DNA of 64,000 nucleotides from Diphasiastrum complanatum (GCA_029204225.1 CM055113.1:21349798-21413797), one strand, 5' to 3'. Shown: positions 48,501-62,500, numbered from the stretch's first letter. Made by a program: numbers and translations. Notes: generated from the letters alone by a model not told the origin.

Positions 48501-50640
48501 ACATATATCTTACTTCATGCCTTAAAAAAACATAGAAAGACATGACACCTTGGACACATGAGTTTGGTATCAACTATATGGATTATGGAAGATACTTTTT
48601 GTATGACCATGGAGCTACGTGTTGAATGCACAAATCTACTTTCTAATATTTAAATGTTGGTGGGAATGTAAGGATCTCACTTAAGAGATAGTTATAATTA
48701 GCTTCTTCAAACCAATCACAATACTCATGTTTGAAACACTTGGCAAGTAGAAGGTGGAGTGCATGATGATAGATTTGGTGAAGTGTCATGGTGGGATCAC
48801 AAAGATCCTTATGGATTAGAAATCTTACAAAAATCCATCTAGATTGTGTTTCGGCAAGTAAGCACATCGGGACAACTAGTTAAGTTCATCATCAATGCTT
48901 CAAGAGAAATCCCATGTTATGAATAAGCAACAATATCTTAGTGTCTTGGACTCAAAAATTCTAGGTAGTTAGCTACACCACACCCTTCATGATGCAAACA
49001 ACAAATTCAAGTTACTTAAAGAGCAAATTTGATAAAAATACAACTTGGCATTTGTTCAAAGAGTATCAAGACTATGAGGAAGAGTAGAATTGCCAAAAGC
49101 TAATCATTTTCACACGTAACACTCAATAAAACATATTGGACATTTATGGCAAAGATATTATGCTCACATTGTTTCGAGGATGACAGATTTGTCAAATATG
49201 CTTTTTGATATTTCTGCTCAAGAGAGATGAGAATTCACACACTAACTATTAACATGTAAAATCAGTTCAGCCTTGATATCAACCTACAAATGAGAGACAA
49301 GGGCTAACACTTTTAAGGTAACTATGCAAGCTCTCGTTCATATGGCACATTTGGACAATACATATTATCAAATTTTCTCTACTTAAATGGAAAATATAGG
49401 CATTCATTGCTCCCATACGATGACATTCAAACATTGTGTGTTTGACAATGGTAACGGATGCAACTAACGTCACTGTGTACAATATTTAGATTTTGCACCT
49501 ACATTTATAGGCCAAGCCATTTTTTTTTTGAGAGCCCATGGGCCCATAGATATCCCTATTCCATGCATAGATCAAGATTTGAACTTAGCTCTCTATTTCC
49601 ACAAGTTACACTCTTGTCCAACTCTATTGAAATATGTCAAGCTATTGCAAAGGATGATCCATGGTTTACATATGCTATTAATGACTTTTCATCACTTTTT
49701 GCTTGTTTATTTTGGACAAAGGTTTGACTAGAAGCCAAAAGCAAAGCATCTATCATAACATAGTCAGTGCTTTCATTACTGCACACACCAATGCCACTTG
49801 AAAATCTTCAAGATTAAAGATTTGTTAGCATAAGTTGAATGGGGTTCTACCAATGAATGGTGTTGAACAAGGTTTGTTCAATCGAATTACATCATACATG
49901 AATTATCCCCATATGCACCTTTTGTACGTAACATAATATTACATCTTGGGTTCTTGGCAAAAGAAAGTAAAATTTCCTTGTGAAATCAATAACTACCAAA
50001 AGCTTCAAATTGGCCAAAATGCCTTCATCTCCAAGTTTATTGGCCTCATAAGCTAATCATTTTGCATGCAAAATGGTTTGCACTAGTCCATTCTACATGC
50101 AAAATGGATTTCACTTGTAATCACCCCATAGAAATGAACATAGAGATGAGAAGTCCACCATTAGCACCTTTTACTAGCCCTGGCTTTGGTAGATGTGGAT
50201 TGTGGTTACTTCACGAGTCACCTCGTTGTTTTTGAAGTGTTTAATCTCTCTTTGCAAAAACATTTCTTTGTATGGCTTTTAGAATGTTTTGAAATTTTGG
50301 AGGTCTCCTTTATTATAGGTGCAAGTAAGTAGCCTTTGGTGTTGATAAGGTTATGTATTAAGGTAATGGGTGAGCTCGTTCATTCATCCACAAGGTCAAC
50401 CAAGCTAGAATTGCAAGCAACAGGCAACAGGCTGTTCCTCTTTCCATGTACATCTTAAAATTTTTGGTTTCTTTTGTGTGTGAATGGAGCTTGGTTATTA
50501 GGCATAGTCAAGCTTTTAAAATTGACAATGTCAGTACAATTGGATTAGGAACATAAACCCCTAGTGTTGATGTTAGCTCCAAGAAGGTTACACTCGTAAT
50601 TCACCGCTAACTCGCCCAAAAAAACAAAATCACTATTGCA
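48501..50640. other. Unassigned AT-rich DNA
   Basis: No supportable gene. At 49523-49640, on the minus strand, a T-tailed segment contains a weak B-box-like gttcaaatcttg and could be an old tRNA-derived SINE. Two spaced copies of a tgcatgcaaaatgg motif lie near 50070-50110. Confidence 0.3.
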
Positions 50641-51019
50641 CATTAGAACCGCCTTGGCTGGAGCTCAGTGGTTCGGCCAAAGAACCCAACTCACCCCAAT
50701 GGGTTCAGCCGGGTCCATTGCCAAAACCAGCTACCTTTATACATGTGTTTTTGGATAATAATTTTTTATTTTTTATTTTCCAAATTTCCTTTTTATATAC
50801 ACACACATATATTTTTATATATTTATTTAATGTTTTTATTGCCTAGAAAGAAAATCAGAGCTCGCGTTACACGCTTTCTGTGACCGGGGCTGTAAGTCAA
50901 AAAATTTATTTGATTCTCAGGAAAATAGTTTCCGAAGGGAAATAATATATTTTTAAATAAATAAAAAATGAAAATAATATATTTTTATTAATTTAAAAAG
51001 GGGACGTGACCTAGAAAGT

Positions 51020-51410
51020 ATAGGACGTGAAGCATGGTTACCGGCTGTCAGCCTAGGACTCGAGGAGTGGTGACCGGCTAGTGACAGGGCTTGCCGGTTG
51101 CCGTGATTGAACGACAGGCTGTTCCGGTCTTCCTCCTCCCTTCATAAAGGGTCCTCCCCCCTTCCCTCCGCTTGGATCGTCTTTTCGTCCCTTTTCTTCC
51201 TCCGTCTTCGATCATTTTGCTGCTGCTGCTGCTTCTTTTTTTGGGTTTTTTTGTGTGATGTTGCTGCTGCTGCTGCTTCTTTTTTTGGGTTTTTTTTGTG
51301 TGATGTTGCATCGATCCAGGAATGAAATTGTGGTATGATGAAACGATTATGGAGGCTCTCATGTGTATTGTATGTGCAAATGATTGATCTATAGATGGTA
51401 GACTATGTTA
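51020..51410 (+). promoter_or_regulatory. Likely promoter and non-coding first exon of the GT106 gene
   Basis: Possible TATA-like cttcataaagg at 51140, then a pyrimidine-rich leader (51157-51215) and a CTG-rich duplicated block. A donor-like ATT|GTATGT lies near 51370, 1.1 kb before the coding ATG at 52529, so a 5' UTR intron is plausible. Inference from layout only. Confidence 0.35.
51218..51306. repeat. 44-bp tandem duplication with CTG triplets
   Basis: The unit (tgctgctgctgctgcttct, a T run, gggttttttt, gtgtgatgt) occurs twice, at 51218 and 51262, differing only in T-run length. Confidence 0.9.
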
Positions 51411-51469
51411 AATTGAGTAAATTCTTAGTTTGATCAATTATGTGTTTAATATAGTCAATGGAGTTTTCT

Positions 51470-51770
51470 TTGCCACATTGCTAAGGACTTTATTGCAATA
51501 ACTCAAATGTTACATGCATCTCTATATGACATTGCTAAGGACCTTATTGCTATAAGTCGAACCTTAGATGCACCTCTATATGCAAGTCATACATTATAGT
51601 AAAAATATCAGGTTCCTCAGTTTTGATTGCATGCAAGCCCACACTCTAGATGCACCTTTATATCCAAGTCATAAATTACAAAAGCTTCTCATTCCTCTCT
51701 TTTCCTTGTATAGCATGCAAGCCCACACTTTAGATGCACCTTTATATCCAAGTCATATATCTATCTTTTC
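51470..51770. repeat. Tandem repeats with 84-bp spacing
   Basis: atgcaagcccacact(c/t)tagat starts at 51631 and again at 51715, each followed by gcacctttatatccaagtca. A shorter related phrase (tagatgcacctctatatgca) and a duplicated acattgctaaggac lie at 51474-51590. Confidence 0.8.
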
Positions 51771-52234
51771 CTAGTATACATCCATAGGCTCTCACCTTCC
51801 AGGAAACACCAGCATCATCACCGTCAGCCATAATTAAATAAAAGTATCTATTTGCATTCACAGATTCATCTCATTTTATTGCTTTATTTTTATCATGTGC
51901 TCATGCACACATTTTGAATCAAAATTCAATCCTTGAGCTAAAACAGTGAAATGCCAACCGTTATGCAATAGTTTCAAAGACAATTAGGATCTATCAACGT
52001 GCAGATGGACGTAGGAAAAACTAGCAACTTAATATCTTCGGTCTAAACAAGCTTAATGATTGCAGCAATGTTATCTTACACAAGATTACAATCTACATAC
52101 ATAACATGCTGTGATCATTGGCTTGGATCATCATGTCCTATATTTGAAAGTTGGTAGAAAAATGTCCAGTCTATCATTAATCTTTCAGCACTCTTACTGT
52201 AGATTTTGAAACAATGAGCTGATTCTAGAGTTAT

Positions 52235-52370
52235 CGCATTCTTCAAAAGCAAGAATGAATTATATTGGACATAGGACACTGCAGTCTTGCTTGATGACGT
52301 CTAATTGCATTCTTTCAGAGCAAGGATCAATTATATTGCACCTAGGACGTGCCGTTCTTCCTTGATGCTT
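52235..52370. repeat. ~65-bp tandem duplication upstream of the GT106 ATG
   Basis: Two units with cattctt(tc)a(g)a(a)gcaag(a/g)at, then attatattg(g/c)ac(a/c)taggac and cttgatg. They lie in the presumed 5' intron. Confidence 0.65.
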
Positions 52371-52528
52371 TTAACATTCAGTTAAAGAGTAGTCGCTAAA
52401 GTAAAGAATCCATACAGAGAAGGCCTTAATTATGCTATTAGAAAGCAGTGACATTTCATGTTGTGAATATTAAGTGGAGCACGATTTGGGTCTTCATTTT
52501 GCACGCTGGATTGTGAGATTACCAAGAT

Positions 52529-55500
52529 ATGGATGCTCAACTGAGTCGACATGCCACTGCACAAGTTTTGGTTGAAGGTACACGTATTATAGATGTTCTG
52601 ATTAGTCCACGGGTATCTACTAGTTCTGTGAACAGGAGGTCCTCGTCCTTTCATCGATTTCAGGCAGATCCCTTCACTATGTACATAGCACCTACGACAG
52701 CAAGTTCTTTCTGTGACACAGAAGCAATTCCGGAGGATTTACCACATGATAGTCTCGGCCCTGGGCAGACAACGAAAATACAAAGCGTATACCCCAGGCT
52801 TGTCAACTCGCTAAGAAACACGAGTTTGGAAAAATCTTCGGCGATACTCAATAGCTTCACTACCAAATTGGTTCATCGGCAATGGACTTCTTTCCTGTTG
52901 GTGTTGCTAGTTTTGGCGTTCATTGTAGCAAAGCTCACGTGGATAGCTTGGGATAATTTTCAGCTCAGGCAGCCCAACTTCACTGTGGTATGTTCGTCCT
53001 CCTTCGCCATTGAACCATGTAATTTGTCCATAATATTTCATAGAAATGTCTGCAATGAATTGTCGACAATTCGCCAAACTGGTACTACATTTGCTCGGGC
53101 ATAGTGCTAACTGCTAAGGATATACTCCATTGTTTTACTGCTCAGTGGAAAAATTTGTTCTATTACTCTAAAAAAGACTTCTTGCGGAATTGGAATGATG
53201 CAGCTAAAGGCTGCATATCTAGTATGGACGCTTTATGGTAGTACAGCTAACTCCGCAACTTTTCTGTTTTATATATTTTTCCTGTCGCTGCAATTGCAAG
53301 AGCAGGAAGCAGATCACGAAGTTTGTAGGAGAATCAATACTTAAATAATGCATTTATTACTCACAAAACTCAAAAACCTTGCAGTTTGTCAAAGCTTTCT
53401 GTCGAATTTCAATTTCCTTGGCAGTTTAGAGCAGTATGTCCTCAATTGTTGCATGAATTGGAATCTAACTCCTAACCTCAAAGAGATGATAGCAAGTCCT
53501 AACCAGCTCACCACTTATTGGAGGATCACTTATTGTGAAGTTGCATCTTCAGACTTAAACCATTTGCTGAAGGTAAATATACTTGACTCAAAATTAGGCA
53601 TAGAATTCTTCAGGTATTGCATAACAAGGGTGTTGCTAAAGCTGTTGAAGAAGCAGAAATCAATCTAGCAATCAAGCAGGGTGCACAACCACAAGTTTTG
53701 GAGTTACCAGCTCGATCCTCTCATTTAAGCAGAGATGACAGCATGAAGGTTTGTATATCTATTACATTGCATTGTGTCCCTTCATGTGACATAATGTAAC
53801 CAAGGCAAAGTAGTAATGGCACCAAAGCATACTCTAATTACCCAATATTCCTTAATAAATTAACTCAGGTGAAAGGACCAATTCACGACTTATGGGCAAA
53901 GCCAAATAGTGAAAACTTCAGGCAGTGTGTTGAGCGTTCAAAGAGTTTCCAGCGTGAGTTCTTTCAACATCCATATTGCAACTCATTAACATTAACCAAC
54001 TTCCAAGTATGGGCTCAGATAATGAGGTAGTGGTCATGCCAAATGTTACCAGTTGTCTTGCAATTGAAGTTGAGATCAAGCAAGCTCATATACAATGCTT
54101 CTTTCACTTTGTAAACTTTTACCATTGAAGGCTGATTAAACTCTGGCTTCAAATGCATTCAGGCCCAGGAGGGCTTACTAACGGATATCTTTTAGTCAAT
54201 GCAAATGGTGGACTCAACCAGATGAGAGCTGGGGTAGGCTCTAGACCCGTTTTGTGATGATGCATGCATAAATTTTCCTTGCGATATATAACAATAGATG
54301 TTGTTCTAATGGTGCAGATTTGTGACATGGTAGCCGTGGCAAGGCTTATAAATGCAACTCTTGTAATTCCATCTCTTGATCACAGTTCTTTTTGGGCTGA
54401 CCCTAGGTAGTATGTTCAAAATTTTGCATTCATTTTGGATTCTTCGAGCGACAATGTAGTGTTTACTTGATTCAGTTTAGCCTAACAGATTGAAGTTGTT
54501 GACAGTGAGTTCAAAGACATCTTTGATGTTGCACATTTCATCGAATCACTTAGAGATGATGTCCACATTGTTGAGTCTTTACCCCCTCAATTTGCGAATA
54601 TGAGATCCTTCAAAAAAACTCCTGTTTATTGGTCAAAGGTAACAAATTCATGCAAGTCCCTTTGCAATTGGCTTTTTGTTTCCATGAATGTCTGCAACAC
54701 ATTTCTCCTAAGTGCCCAAATTATGTGCTGCTATGTCTCTACAGGCAAAGTATTATGAGGAGGAAGTACTTCCTTTATTGAAATTACAAAAGGTGCTATA
54801 CTTCACTCATGCAAACTCACGCCTCGCGAACAATGACATTCCAGCTTCTATTCAAAAGCTCCGGTGTCGGGCAAACTACAAGGCACTCACTTTTACAAAA
54901 CAAATTGAGGAGCTAGGCAAAGTGCTGGTAGACCGAATGCACTTCAAAGGTCCTTTTGTTGCTCTTCATCTTAGGTAATTGCACTCCCAAGATTGCTAGT
55001 TGCAGGAGGAAGTTGGTTTTTTGAATGATAAACTTCTGTTATTTAAAACAATGCGATCACCTCAGTTCAGGTTCTATCTGAATAAATGTCTGAAAACAAT
55101 TTTTGATGCAGGTATGAGAAAGACATGCTTTCATTTACAGGGTGCACTCATGGCCTTACCATAGAAGAGATTGAAGACCTGCGTCGGATGCGTTACAGTA
55201 CAAGACATTGGAGAGAAAAGGAGATTGATGGCGAGGAGAAACGTGTGCAAGGTGGATGCCCTTTGGCACCTCACGAGATTGCTCTTTTTCTAAAAGCTCT
55301 GGGTTATCCAGCATCTACAAACCTGTATGTTGTTGCTGGGCACCTTTTTGGCAATGACAGCATGGCATCTTTAAGAATGGAATTTCCCAATGTGTTCTCA
55401 CATTCTACTCTAGCCACCCATGAAGAACTGAGTCATCTAAATAAGTACCAAAATAGGCTTGCAGGAGTGGATTATATTGTAGCACTGGAAAGTGATGTTT

Positions 55501-55973
55501 TTGTCTACACGTATGATGGGAACATGGCCAAAGCTGTTCAAGGACATCGACAGTTTCAAGGATACAAGAAGACTATTAGTCCTGACAGGTATATATTGTT
55601 TTATGGTTTCGATTGTTTATCTTGCCAGTAAATAGCGAATTCCAAGATGTATTACTGTGATGCATGAAGTCTAGTTCAGTTCCAAAATAAATTCATATGT
55701 TATTCTAATAATGCATTTACCCAATTGCCTGGCTGCAGACAAATTCTCGTTAAACTCATTGATGAATACAAAGTTGGTCAGATTTCATGGGAAACTTTTG
55801 AATCCAAGGTGAGAGAGACACATGCAAACCGAGTAGGTGCCCCACACGAAAGAGATCCTGTCGAAAGTCTAAAGTTAGAAGGAAACTTCTATGCAAATCC
55901 ATTTCCAGGCTGTATATGCAAAAAGCATGACAACAAAAGTCCATTACCAGATAGAAATGTCACACTATTATAG
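52529..55973 (+). CDS. GT106-family glycosyltransferase, RRT-like (O-fucosyltransferase-type fold), nine coding exons
   Basis: Golgi type II membrane enzyme of the plant O-fucosyltransferase-like group; its closest resemblance, from memory, is rhamnogalacturonan I rhamnosyltransferase (RRT), which adds rhamnose from UDP-rhamnose to the pectin backbone. Exons: 52529-52987, 53614-53748, 53869-53953, 54163-54233, 54318-54406, 54506-54638, 54745-54974, 55112-55588, 55739-55973; total 637 residues, all phases consistent with GT...AG ends. Residues 119-141 ([20 protein letters not shown]) are the membrane anchor. The catalytic domain starts near 205: GGLNQMRAG (242-250, donor-binding loop), SRLANND, ALHLRYEKDM (397-406), RVQGGCPL, then [20 protein letters not shown] and the tail [11 protein letters not shown]. 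No broken codon, so probably functional. Sugar specificity cannot be read from sequence alone. The N-terminal exon is the least certain. Confidence 0.9.
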
Positions 55974-57150
55974 AAATATATCTTAGCCAAATTCTCAACA
56001 AGAGTGAAGAGTGTCAGGTTCCCACAACCCCATTTATGTATTGCTAATACGTTGCTAGGAAGAAAATTAGTACCTGATGTAAATGTAAATATTGCTAATA
56101 CGTTGCTAGAAAGTAAATTAATACCTGATGTATCCAGAGATGAAGGAATAGCATGCACTCAATGCCCTTGCAAGGTCGTCTAATATATAATAAACTTTCC
56201 ACCCTCCTGTACAAGATACGGTTTTTGCATTGCATCAAACATCTACACTTGAAATTCACTAAGGAAAAGCTCTTGCTTTGCTCTACCATTTTTAGACTAT
56301 GAGATACTTGAGCACGACAGATAAATTCAAGAAAAACACATTAACTTGTCGACAGCAAATCTTAAATGACGTCAGGTCAGGCAGCCATTGCTCTCTTCAA
56401 ATCGGAGAAACCATTCACACCATAGAAATTCACAAGCAGATACATGAAACGTTGACTGTTTTAGGCCATAAGCATCACCCAGTCAGGCAACTTGACTTTC
56501 TGACAACCAGGAATGTTTCTGGTCCATCAACTTTAATTTTGTAGGCTTCCGTTATTGGCAACGGACAGTTACCTGTCTTTAAAGGCAAGAAAAACTGTAC
56601 ACGGTGAACTTTTGGTTGATATATGGGAATAAAAAATTTACCATCATGCTTCATTCCAGTTTGAAACCAACAGAGTTGGAAGAGAGCAAGCAGGCTTTGC
56701 AATATGATGGCATTCTCAAAAAAACATGACGTACAAAATGGTTGCATTTGAAAGATACATCATGTAATTTGGTAATTCAAATGAACATTTCAATCTGACC
56801 TATGTCTAAAACACTTACAGGAAATTTTTGCAGGTAATTCAAGCAATAGAAGGTAATGTGCAAAACTTCCACCAAAAATATCCTTCAATAGGAGAATCTT
56901 CCAGGAGCTATAGGAAAGGAGAGCTTTTATTACATGCACATGATAAGCGATTATTCGAAAACATGTAGCTGTGATGAGCATGCCAGTAGAGTTACCTATT
57001 CATAGCCCTCAAAAGCTAATCGTATCAAATATCAGACAATGCAGGTTGGCATAAACATTTGCAGGAGTTCACTTGAACTAGTAAGGATAACAAAGGCTGC
57101 CTGATCTAATAGGTGAATCAGAATATTGTAACGGCCACTAACCCATCAAT
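55974..57150. other. 3' flank of the GT106 gene, with a 51-bp tandem duplication
   Basis: attgctaatacgttgctag occurs at 56040 and 56091, each followed by a(g)aaaattagtacctgatgt-like sequence. AATAAA-like signals are not obvious near the stop. No other gene is supportable to 57150. Confidence 0.5.
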
Positions 57151-57172
57151 CAATTCACTAAAAAGAACGGAA

Positions 57173-58483
57173 TCACTTTCCATATGCTAACATGTCTCCC
57201 AAAGCTTTAACTTTCAACACAAATGCATGAGCACTTTCATCCTTCTTTTGAAGACTTTGAAAAAATTGCCTTCTAAGGGTTAGAACCCTTGATGTAGACT
57301 TTGACTCATAAACCTTCTTCAAGGTTTCCCAAGCATCACTACATGTAGTGCACTTACCAACTTCCTTCAAAAGTTCATTAGTCACATTCATCTTGATCAC
57401 ATGAAAAAATTTATTTGCCCTCCTATCATACCTCAATTGCTCTTGAGGTGCCAAAGGTCTCTCCTCCACACCTACAACGATATCCATCAACTCATTCATC
57501 TCTAGCCAGGACTCCATCCTCACCTTCCAAGTCGAATAGTTGCTTAAGGTAACAATCTAGTCTCTCTTTTTCTCTCTACTAGCAAATCTAACACATAGAA
57601 TCGATATGATATCTTGATTACACTTGATCAACCTACAATATAATGAAATTTTGAACTCAAACACACTTGAAAAGATCAAAACCTTTAAAATAAGAGATTC
57701 TATCAAATTTTGAGTTTTCGCAAAAATGCAAAATATTGAATAAATCAAAATCTATATGCAAAAGCTAGAATCTTGATACATCTTCTAATAAAATGCTACA
57801 TCCACAATCATGAGCAATTTTTGTCTCCACATTTCAGTAAGTCGAATAAAAAATCGGCCTAATCCAAGTGATTTGACCTGAAATGAAGCTAGGATCACAA
57901 AGATCCACTTTCTACACTTGAAAATGCTTGATTTGAGATAGAAACCACTCCAACTCCACATAGAATTGATGGTGCCCTCAAATACACCTCTAGATTTGGA
58001 AAATACACCAACTTTAGCCTGCAACCTGCTTTGATACCATGTGAAAAAATCAGATCCAAAACATGCTTAATGGATCAATTAGATCTTGGCCAAGCTCATA
58101 GCTATTATAGATCGTAGTTAGCTTTGTGAGCACGCGGTTTCGCCTACTATTGATTTGCGCTCACCTGTGTCATCTGACTTGTAAATCTATACATTCCATC
58201 TGAATAAATTATTGTCTAGTTTTGCATTTAGATTTTGTTAGTGTTGCATGCTCTATGCTATATGTCTAACTCTCAAATTAATTTGTCTGATTGTTTGCTC
58301 TTCTACTTCCACAATCAAATTCTATTTTGTGTTTGCCTATTGTTGTAGTAGTGCAGGCACCGACAGAATTAGTCGACCGCTGCCTTTGTGCTGTAGTAGG
58401 ATCGTTCTGATCCGATTGTTCGACTTGTTCGACCAATCCACAGACTCAATTCATCCATCACGGTCTCAAATTATTTTTTGACA
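57173..58483 (-). mobile_element. copia-5: 5' LTR, primer-binding site and gag remnant
   Basis: On the minus strand: LTR 58483-58040 (444 bp) from TGTCAAAAAATAATTTG to GATTTTTTCACA, ends forming an inverted repeat (TGTSAAAAAAT). It is followed directly by TGGTATCAAAGC (58039-58028), an initiator tRNA-Met primer-binding site. Gag follows after a leader: YSTWKVRMESWLEMNELMD (just before and after the ATG at 57523), VTNELLKEVGKC and SRVLTLRRQFFQSLQKKDES, open for 116 codons to 57173, where it is truncated. The rest of the element is lost. The gag is related to that of copia-2. Confidence 0.87.
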
Positions 58484-58559
58484 GCATGCATTTTATATCC
58501 TTCAAAAGATTCAGATTGTTACTAAACAATAATGTATCATTTACATATAAAGTGATGAT

Positions 58560-59260
58560 TATGAAGGAAGTCAAAACAGATTTGAAATCCAATGCGCCTC
58601 CCTAGGTGTCTCCATGAATTGGCTTACTCGGCTAATTGCATAACTTATATCTGGACATGTTGTGGCAAGATATTTTAAACAACCAATCAACTACCGAAAT
58701 AACATAGCATCCACCAAATCACTTGGATCTTCGTTTGATAGATTTTTACCGACCTCAATTGGAGTAGCAATGGGGTTGCAATCATTCATTCTGAACCACT
58801 TTAAGATTTCATTGACATATTTGGTTTGTATAAGTGCGATCCCGACCTTCCTTTGCCATATTTCCACTCCAAGACAATAGTGCATTAAGCCAAGATTACT
58901 CATATCAAAACTCGTGGCTAAGTCCTTTTTGATAGCACTTATTAGATATTCATCATGGTCCGTAATAATGAGGTCGTCCACATAAAGTATGATCAGTGTG
59001 ATACTAGAGTCGTGTGCAAAGTGATAGAGATTTGAGTATGAAAAAGTACATACCAATCCCCTAGATAAAAGGTACTCGTCAAAGTGACTATACCAGGCAT
59101 GAAGAGCTTGTTTCAAACCATACAAGGCTTTGTTTAGTTTGCATACCTTGTCCTCATTGCCAGGTTCTATGAAGCCACTTGGTTGTTGTATTTATACTTC
59201 CTTTTCTAGCTTTCCATTGAAGAAAAGCGGATTTTACAATCATTTGATGTATACTCCAAC
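58560..59260 (-). pseudogene. copia-6 reverse transcriptase, C-terminal half
   Basis: The frame 59125-58691 reads MYGLKQALHAWYSHFDEYLL, then the catalytic YVDD in LIILYVDDLIITDHDE, then MSNLGLMHYCLGVEI and NPIATPIEVGKNL, with weaker homology continuing to about 58560. This is the palm-to-thumb part of copia RT with the active-site aspartates present. Upstream and downstream domains are missing. It abuts the copia-5 LTR but is probably a separate insertion. Confidence 0.87.
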
Positions 59261-59539
59261 ACGATGACATTTATTTTGGGACTTTGACCTAAAAAAGAGT
59301 ATTTTTTTTTGGTGTTTTCTAATGGTCCTAGTTTTGGGCCAAAATCATGGATTTTTTTAATAAATCTCTAGATTTTATTTTGAAAAAGAACAAAAAAAAA
59401 TGCATATTTTGAATAAAGAACTACAAGCTTTTGTGTTGCAAACTTCATAAAATCATCATAATTACAAATGAAATAATAATTCAAGAGAACAAATGATTTT
59501 TGAAACTCAAAATCCCATTTAAATAAAAAATGACTTAAA

Positions 59540-62500
59540 TTATATTCACACATTCTCCTTTTTAAAGTACATTTCTAAGGAATTTTTACTGATGCCTGTC
59601 AATTCAGAACTTGACATATTCTCAACACTCTCATTTTCAGCTGATGAAGTGGAAGACCCGTCTTCATCATCAGAATCAACTGGCATATCTTCCTCAGAAT
59701 CCGCGTCTAATGTTGACAAAAAAACCTTGTATGCTTTTCTCTGTTGATGACAAGTTAGAGGATGATGGTTATTCCATTAATCCAAGTCATTCTTTCAATA
59801 TAGATATAGTTGAGTTTCGTAGATGATTGGTCATTGTTAACTCAAAATTAAATGCCAAAACATCTACATCCTCTAAATTCAAATTGTCGCTCTTGGTTGA
59901 TTTTTTGGCAATCTCTTTCTCTTGCTCTTTGATCTACTTGCAACATTTCGAATTCGTACCTTCCCAAAAAAAAACATTTGTTGAAGTGGTGTGCAACCAA
60001 TGGACATTTAGTACTTTTTTCTTATTGCTAGTTCGAATGAAACCAAGTACTTTGGCAATCCAAAATGGATGTCCTTCATTGTTTTTTGAAGCTAGAAGTG
60101 CAACAAGGCTTCCAATTTGGATTTCATTCAAATCACCGCGCCATTTTATTTTTGCAGCTTTTACGCTTTGCTTATTCTTCCTTGAGCCCACATAAATTTC
60201 ACGTTCCTCACCTTGCAAAAACTACAAGAAATCATTATTTCGAGGAAGATTTGAAGGTTCGACAATTGTAGTTGAAGTTCTCAAATTATGAGGCCAATGA
60301 CATTCTTCAGTTGTTGATGCATGTTCGAGATTGAGCAAACTGATTGTTTGTTCCTCAAAAAAGTCCATCCACCAATGTTGATCAACTCATAAAAAAAATT
60401 ATAAGCTGCTTGAATACTTGATTCCAAAAAAATTAATGAGGCAAATGGATCAATCTCATGATGTTCTCTTTGCGCCTTTTGTTCTTCTAGCATGGGCTTC
60501 AAGGGAGACAACACAACAAGCTTGATTAGTCGCTGGAATGTTAAGCAAAAATCGAACTCCTTCAAGAGGCAGCCATGAAATAGAATTTGAAAATAGTTTT
60601 TCCCATAACAATATAATGCTTGATTCATTACATTTGATTTTAAACTGCTAATATCATTAATATTAGTTAGGCATCATTCTATTTCATTGGACGCCTTAAT
60701 ATAATCACAAAAATCATATGTCTGTCTGATTAATGACGCGTTTGGCTTTGGGACATATGATTCCTCGACAATGCTTTGAAACACTAGTAAAGAAAATGCT
60801 TTCTTGTGTCTTAGCCTCTTAGAAAAGCAACTAAACATTTGATCAACTTGATCATGGATATGCCTTACCAACAAAAATCCTATTTTTACTTTTTTGAATT
60901 TTTTTTTTTCTACTAGCATGGACAAGTATGCCAAAACAGTTTGGTTTTTATTTTCCCTAGTAGTGTTTTCAAGTTGCAAATAAAGTATTTTCAGAAATTT
61001 GCAAATTATTTTATGTACAATGGTGATCGTCAAATTTGGATCATTTCGAACGTTGGGATAATTAAAAAAGACCTTGGACCTGAATAAAATCTGCCTTGTT
61101 TATATTTTTGGGCACTCTGATGTAATGAGGCAACATTGTTTTCTTCTGATCCATGCCCTCAATAACAAGGCCCAGGTACTTTTGTGGACATTCCAAACAT
61201 TTCTTTCGATGCTTGGCCAACTTTTGTCTTTCAACTGTTTGTTGATCTTTGTGCCTTGAAGGCCACTGAAAATACAATGAACATATTTAATAGAATAAAG
61301 ATACCATAATGATATTCAAATAGATTGCAACTTAACTTTATTTCAAAACATATCGTATTAAAATCAATGACAAATTTGATTAATATTTTACCTTTCTCAT
61401 CGTCGGTTTTTGCAAGTTGTTTTGCAAAATTTAATAACTCGCAAGTGGAGCATACTGTCATTCGTGATTTTTTCAAAATCTTTACCAGTCCAAAATCTCT
61501 TTTCCAAATTCTAAGAAATATGAGTAACTCAAGTAGAAAATATTTTTTGTTTTGGCAAACTCGTTGTACATAAAAAATATCTCTAATTTTGTAAAATCAT
61601 CCGGCAAGTGAAAATATAAGGAATTAGGCAATTTCTCTCCATGCACATCTATGAAATGCTTTAGCCAAGCAGTTGCATTCAAAGCATCTGGAGAAACAGT
61701 TCAACCCTGTAAGGATCCCCGTAATGTTGGATCTTTTTGAAGTCGTGCATGCATTCATTAAAGTCGTGAGTTTTCGATTGCATGAACTGATTTGTAAGCT
61801 TTGCAACAAACGTCGAAAGCATTTAAAAAATATGGATAGGAGTTTTTGTCCGGCCTCAATGTTGCACACAATTAGTAGTTCCTTTCATCCTTACTTCGTA
61901 AAAAGAAGTTTGATCTTAACTCTTCAATTTCTTTGATATTGAGTTTCTGTGAACAACAGGATGAGCAGCAAATAATATTTCGTATCTTACGAATCTCAGA
62001 TTTTGTAATCAACTACTTTTGACGATTCATTAAAACAGGTGAGGATCTCAAGTCTCTCTTGTATTTTTGTTTTTGTTTGGAGTCTAATCTGTAAATTGAA
62101 CCTGTGACACTTGTAGGTGCTTGAACTGGTTGAGAAGGTGTTGAAATTTCTTGACTCCGAATTCTGGCTCCAACCTCAAGATGTTCTGGACCCTCAGAGT
62201 GCTCTAGATTTTCAGTAAATATAGTCCTTTTAGATTTAACACAACGAACATCACTTTGAGAAGGTCTCGTATGAACATGTGAAAAGCTTGAATGTCGAGG
62301 TTCAACAAACTTACGAGGATCTGTTGATTTACTAGAATCAGTAACCGAGTGAATTGAAACTTTTGAATCATCACTCAGTGATTCAACTTGTTCAAAAGAA
62401 CAATGTTCAAATTGTGCAGAGCCTGTATCTGAAGAGAAGGACGAGGTCGAAACATTTGACACAAGTTGAGTTAAGGCTGCCATTTCTTGAAAAGTACTTA

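Noticed and set aside
49523-49640. SINE
   Set aside because: Only a weak B-box-like word and a T run; no A box, second copy or target duplication found.
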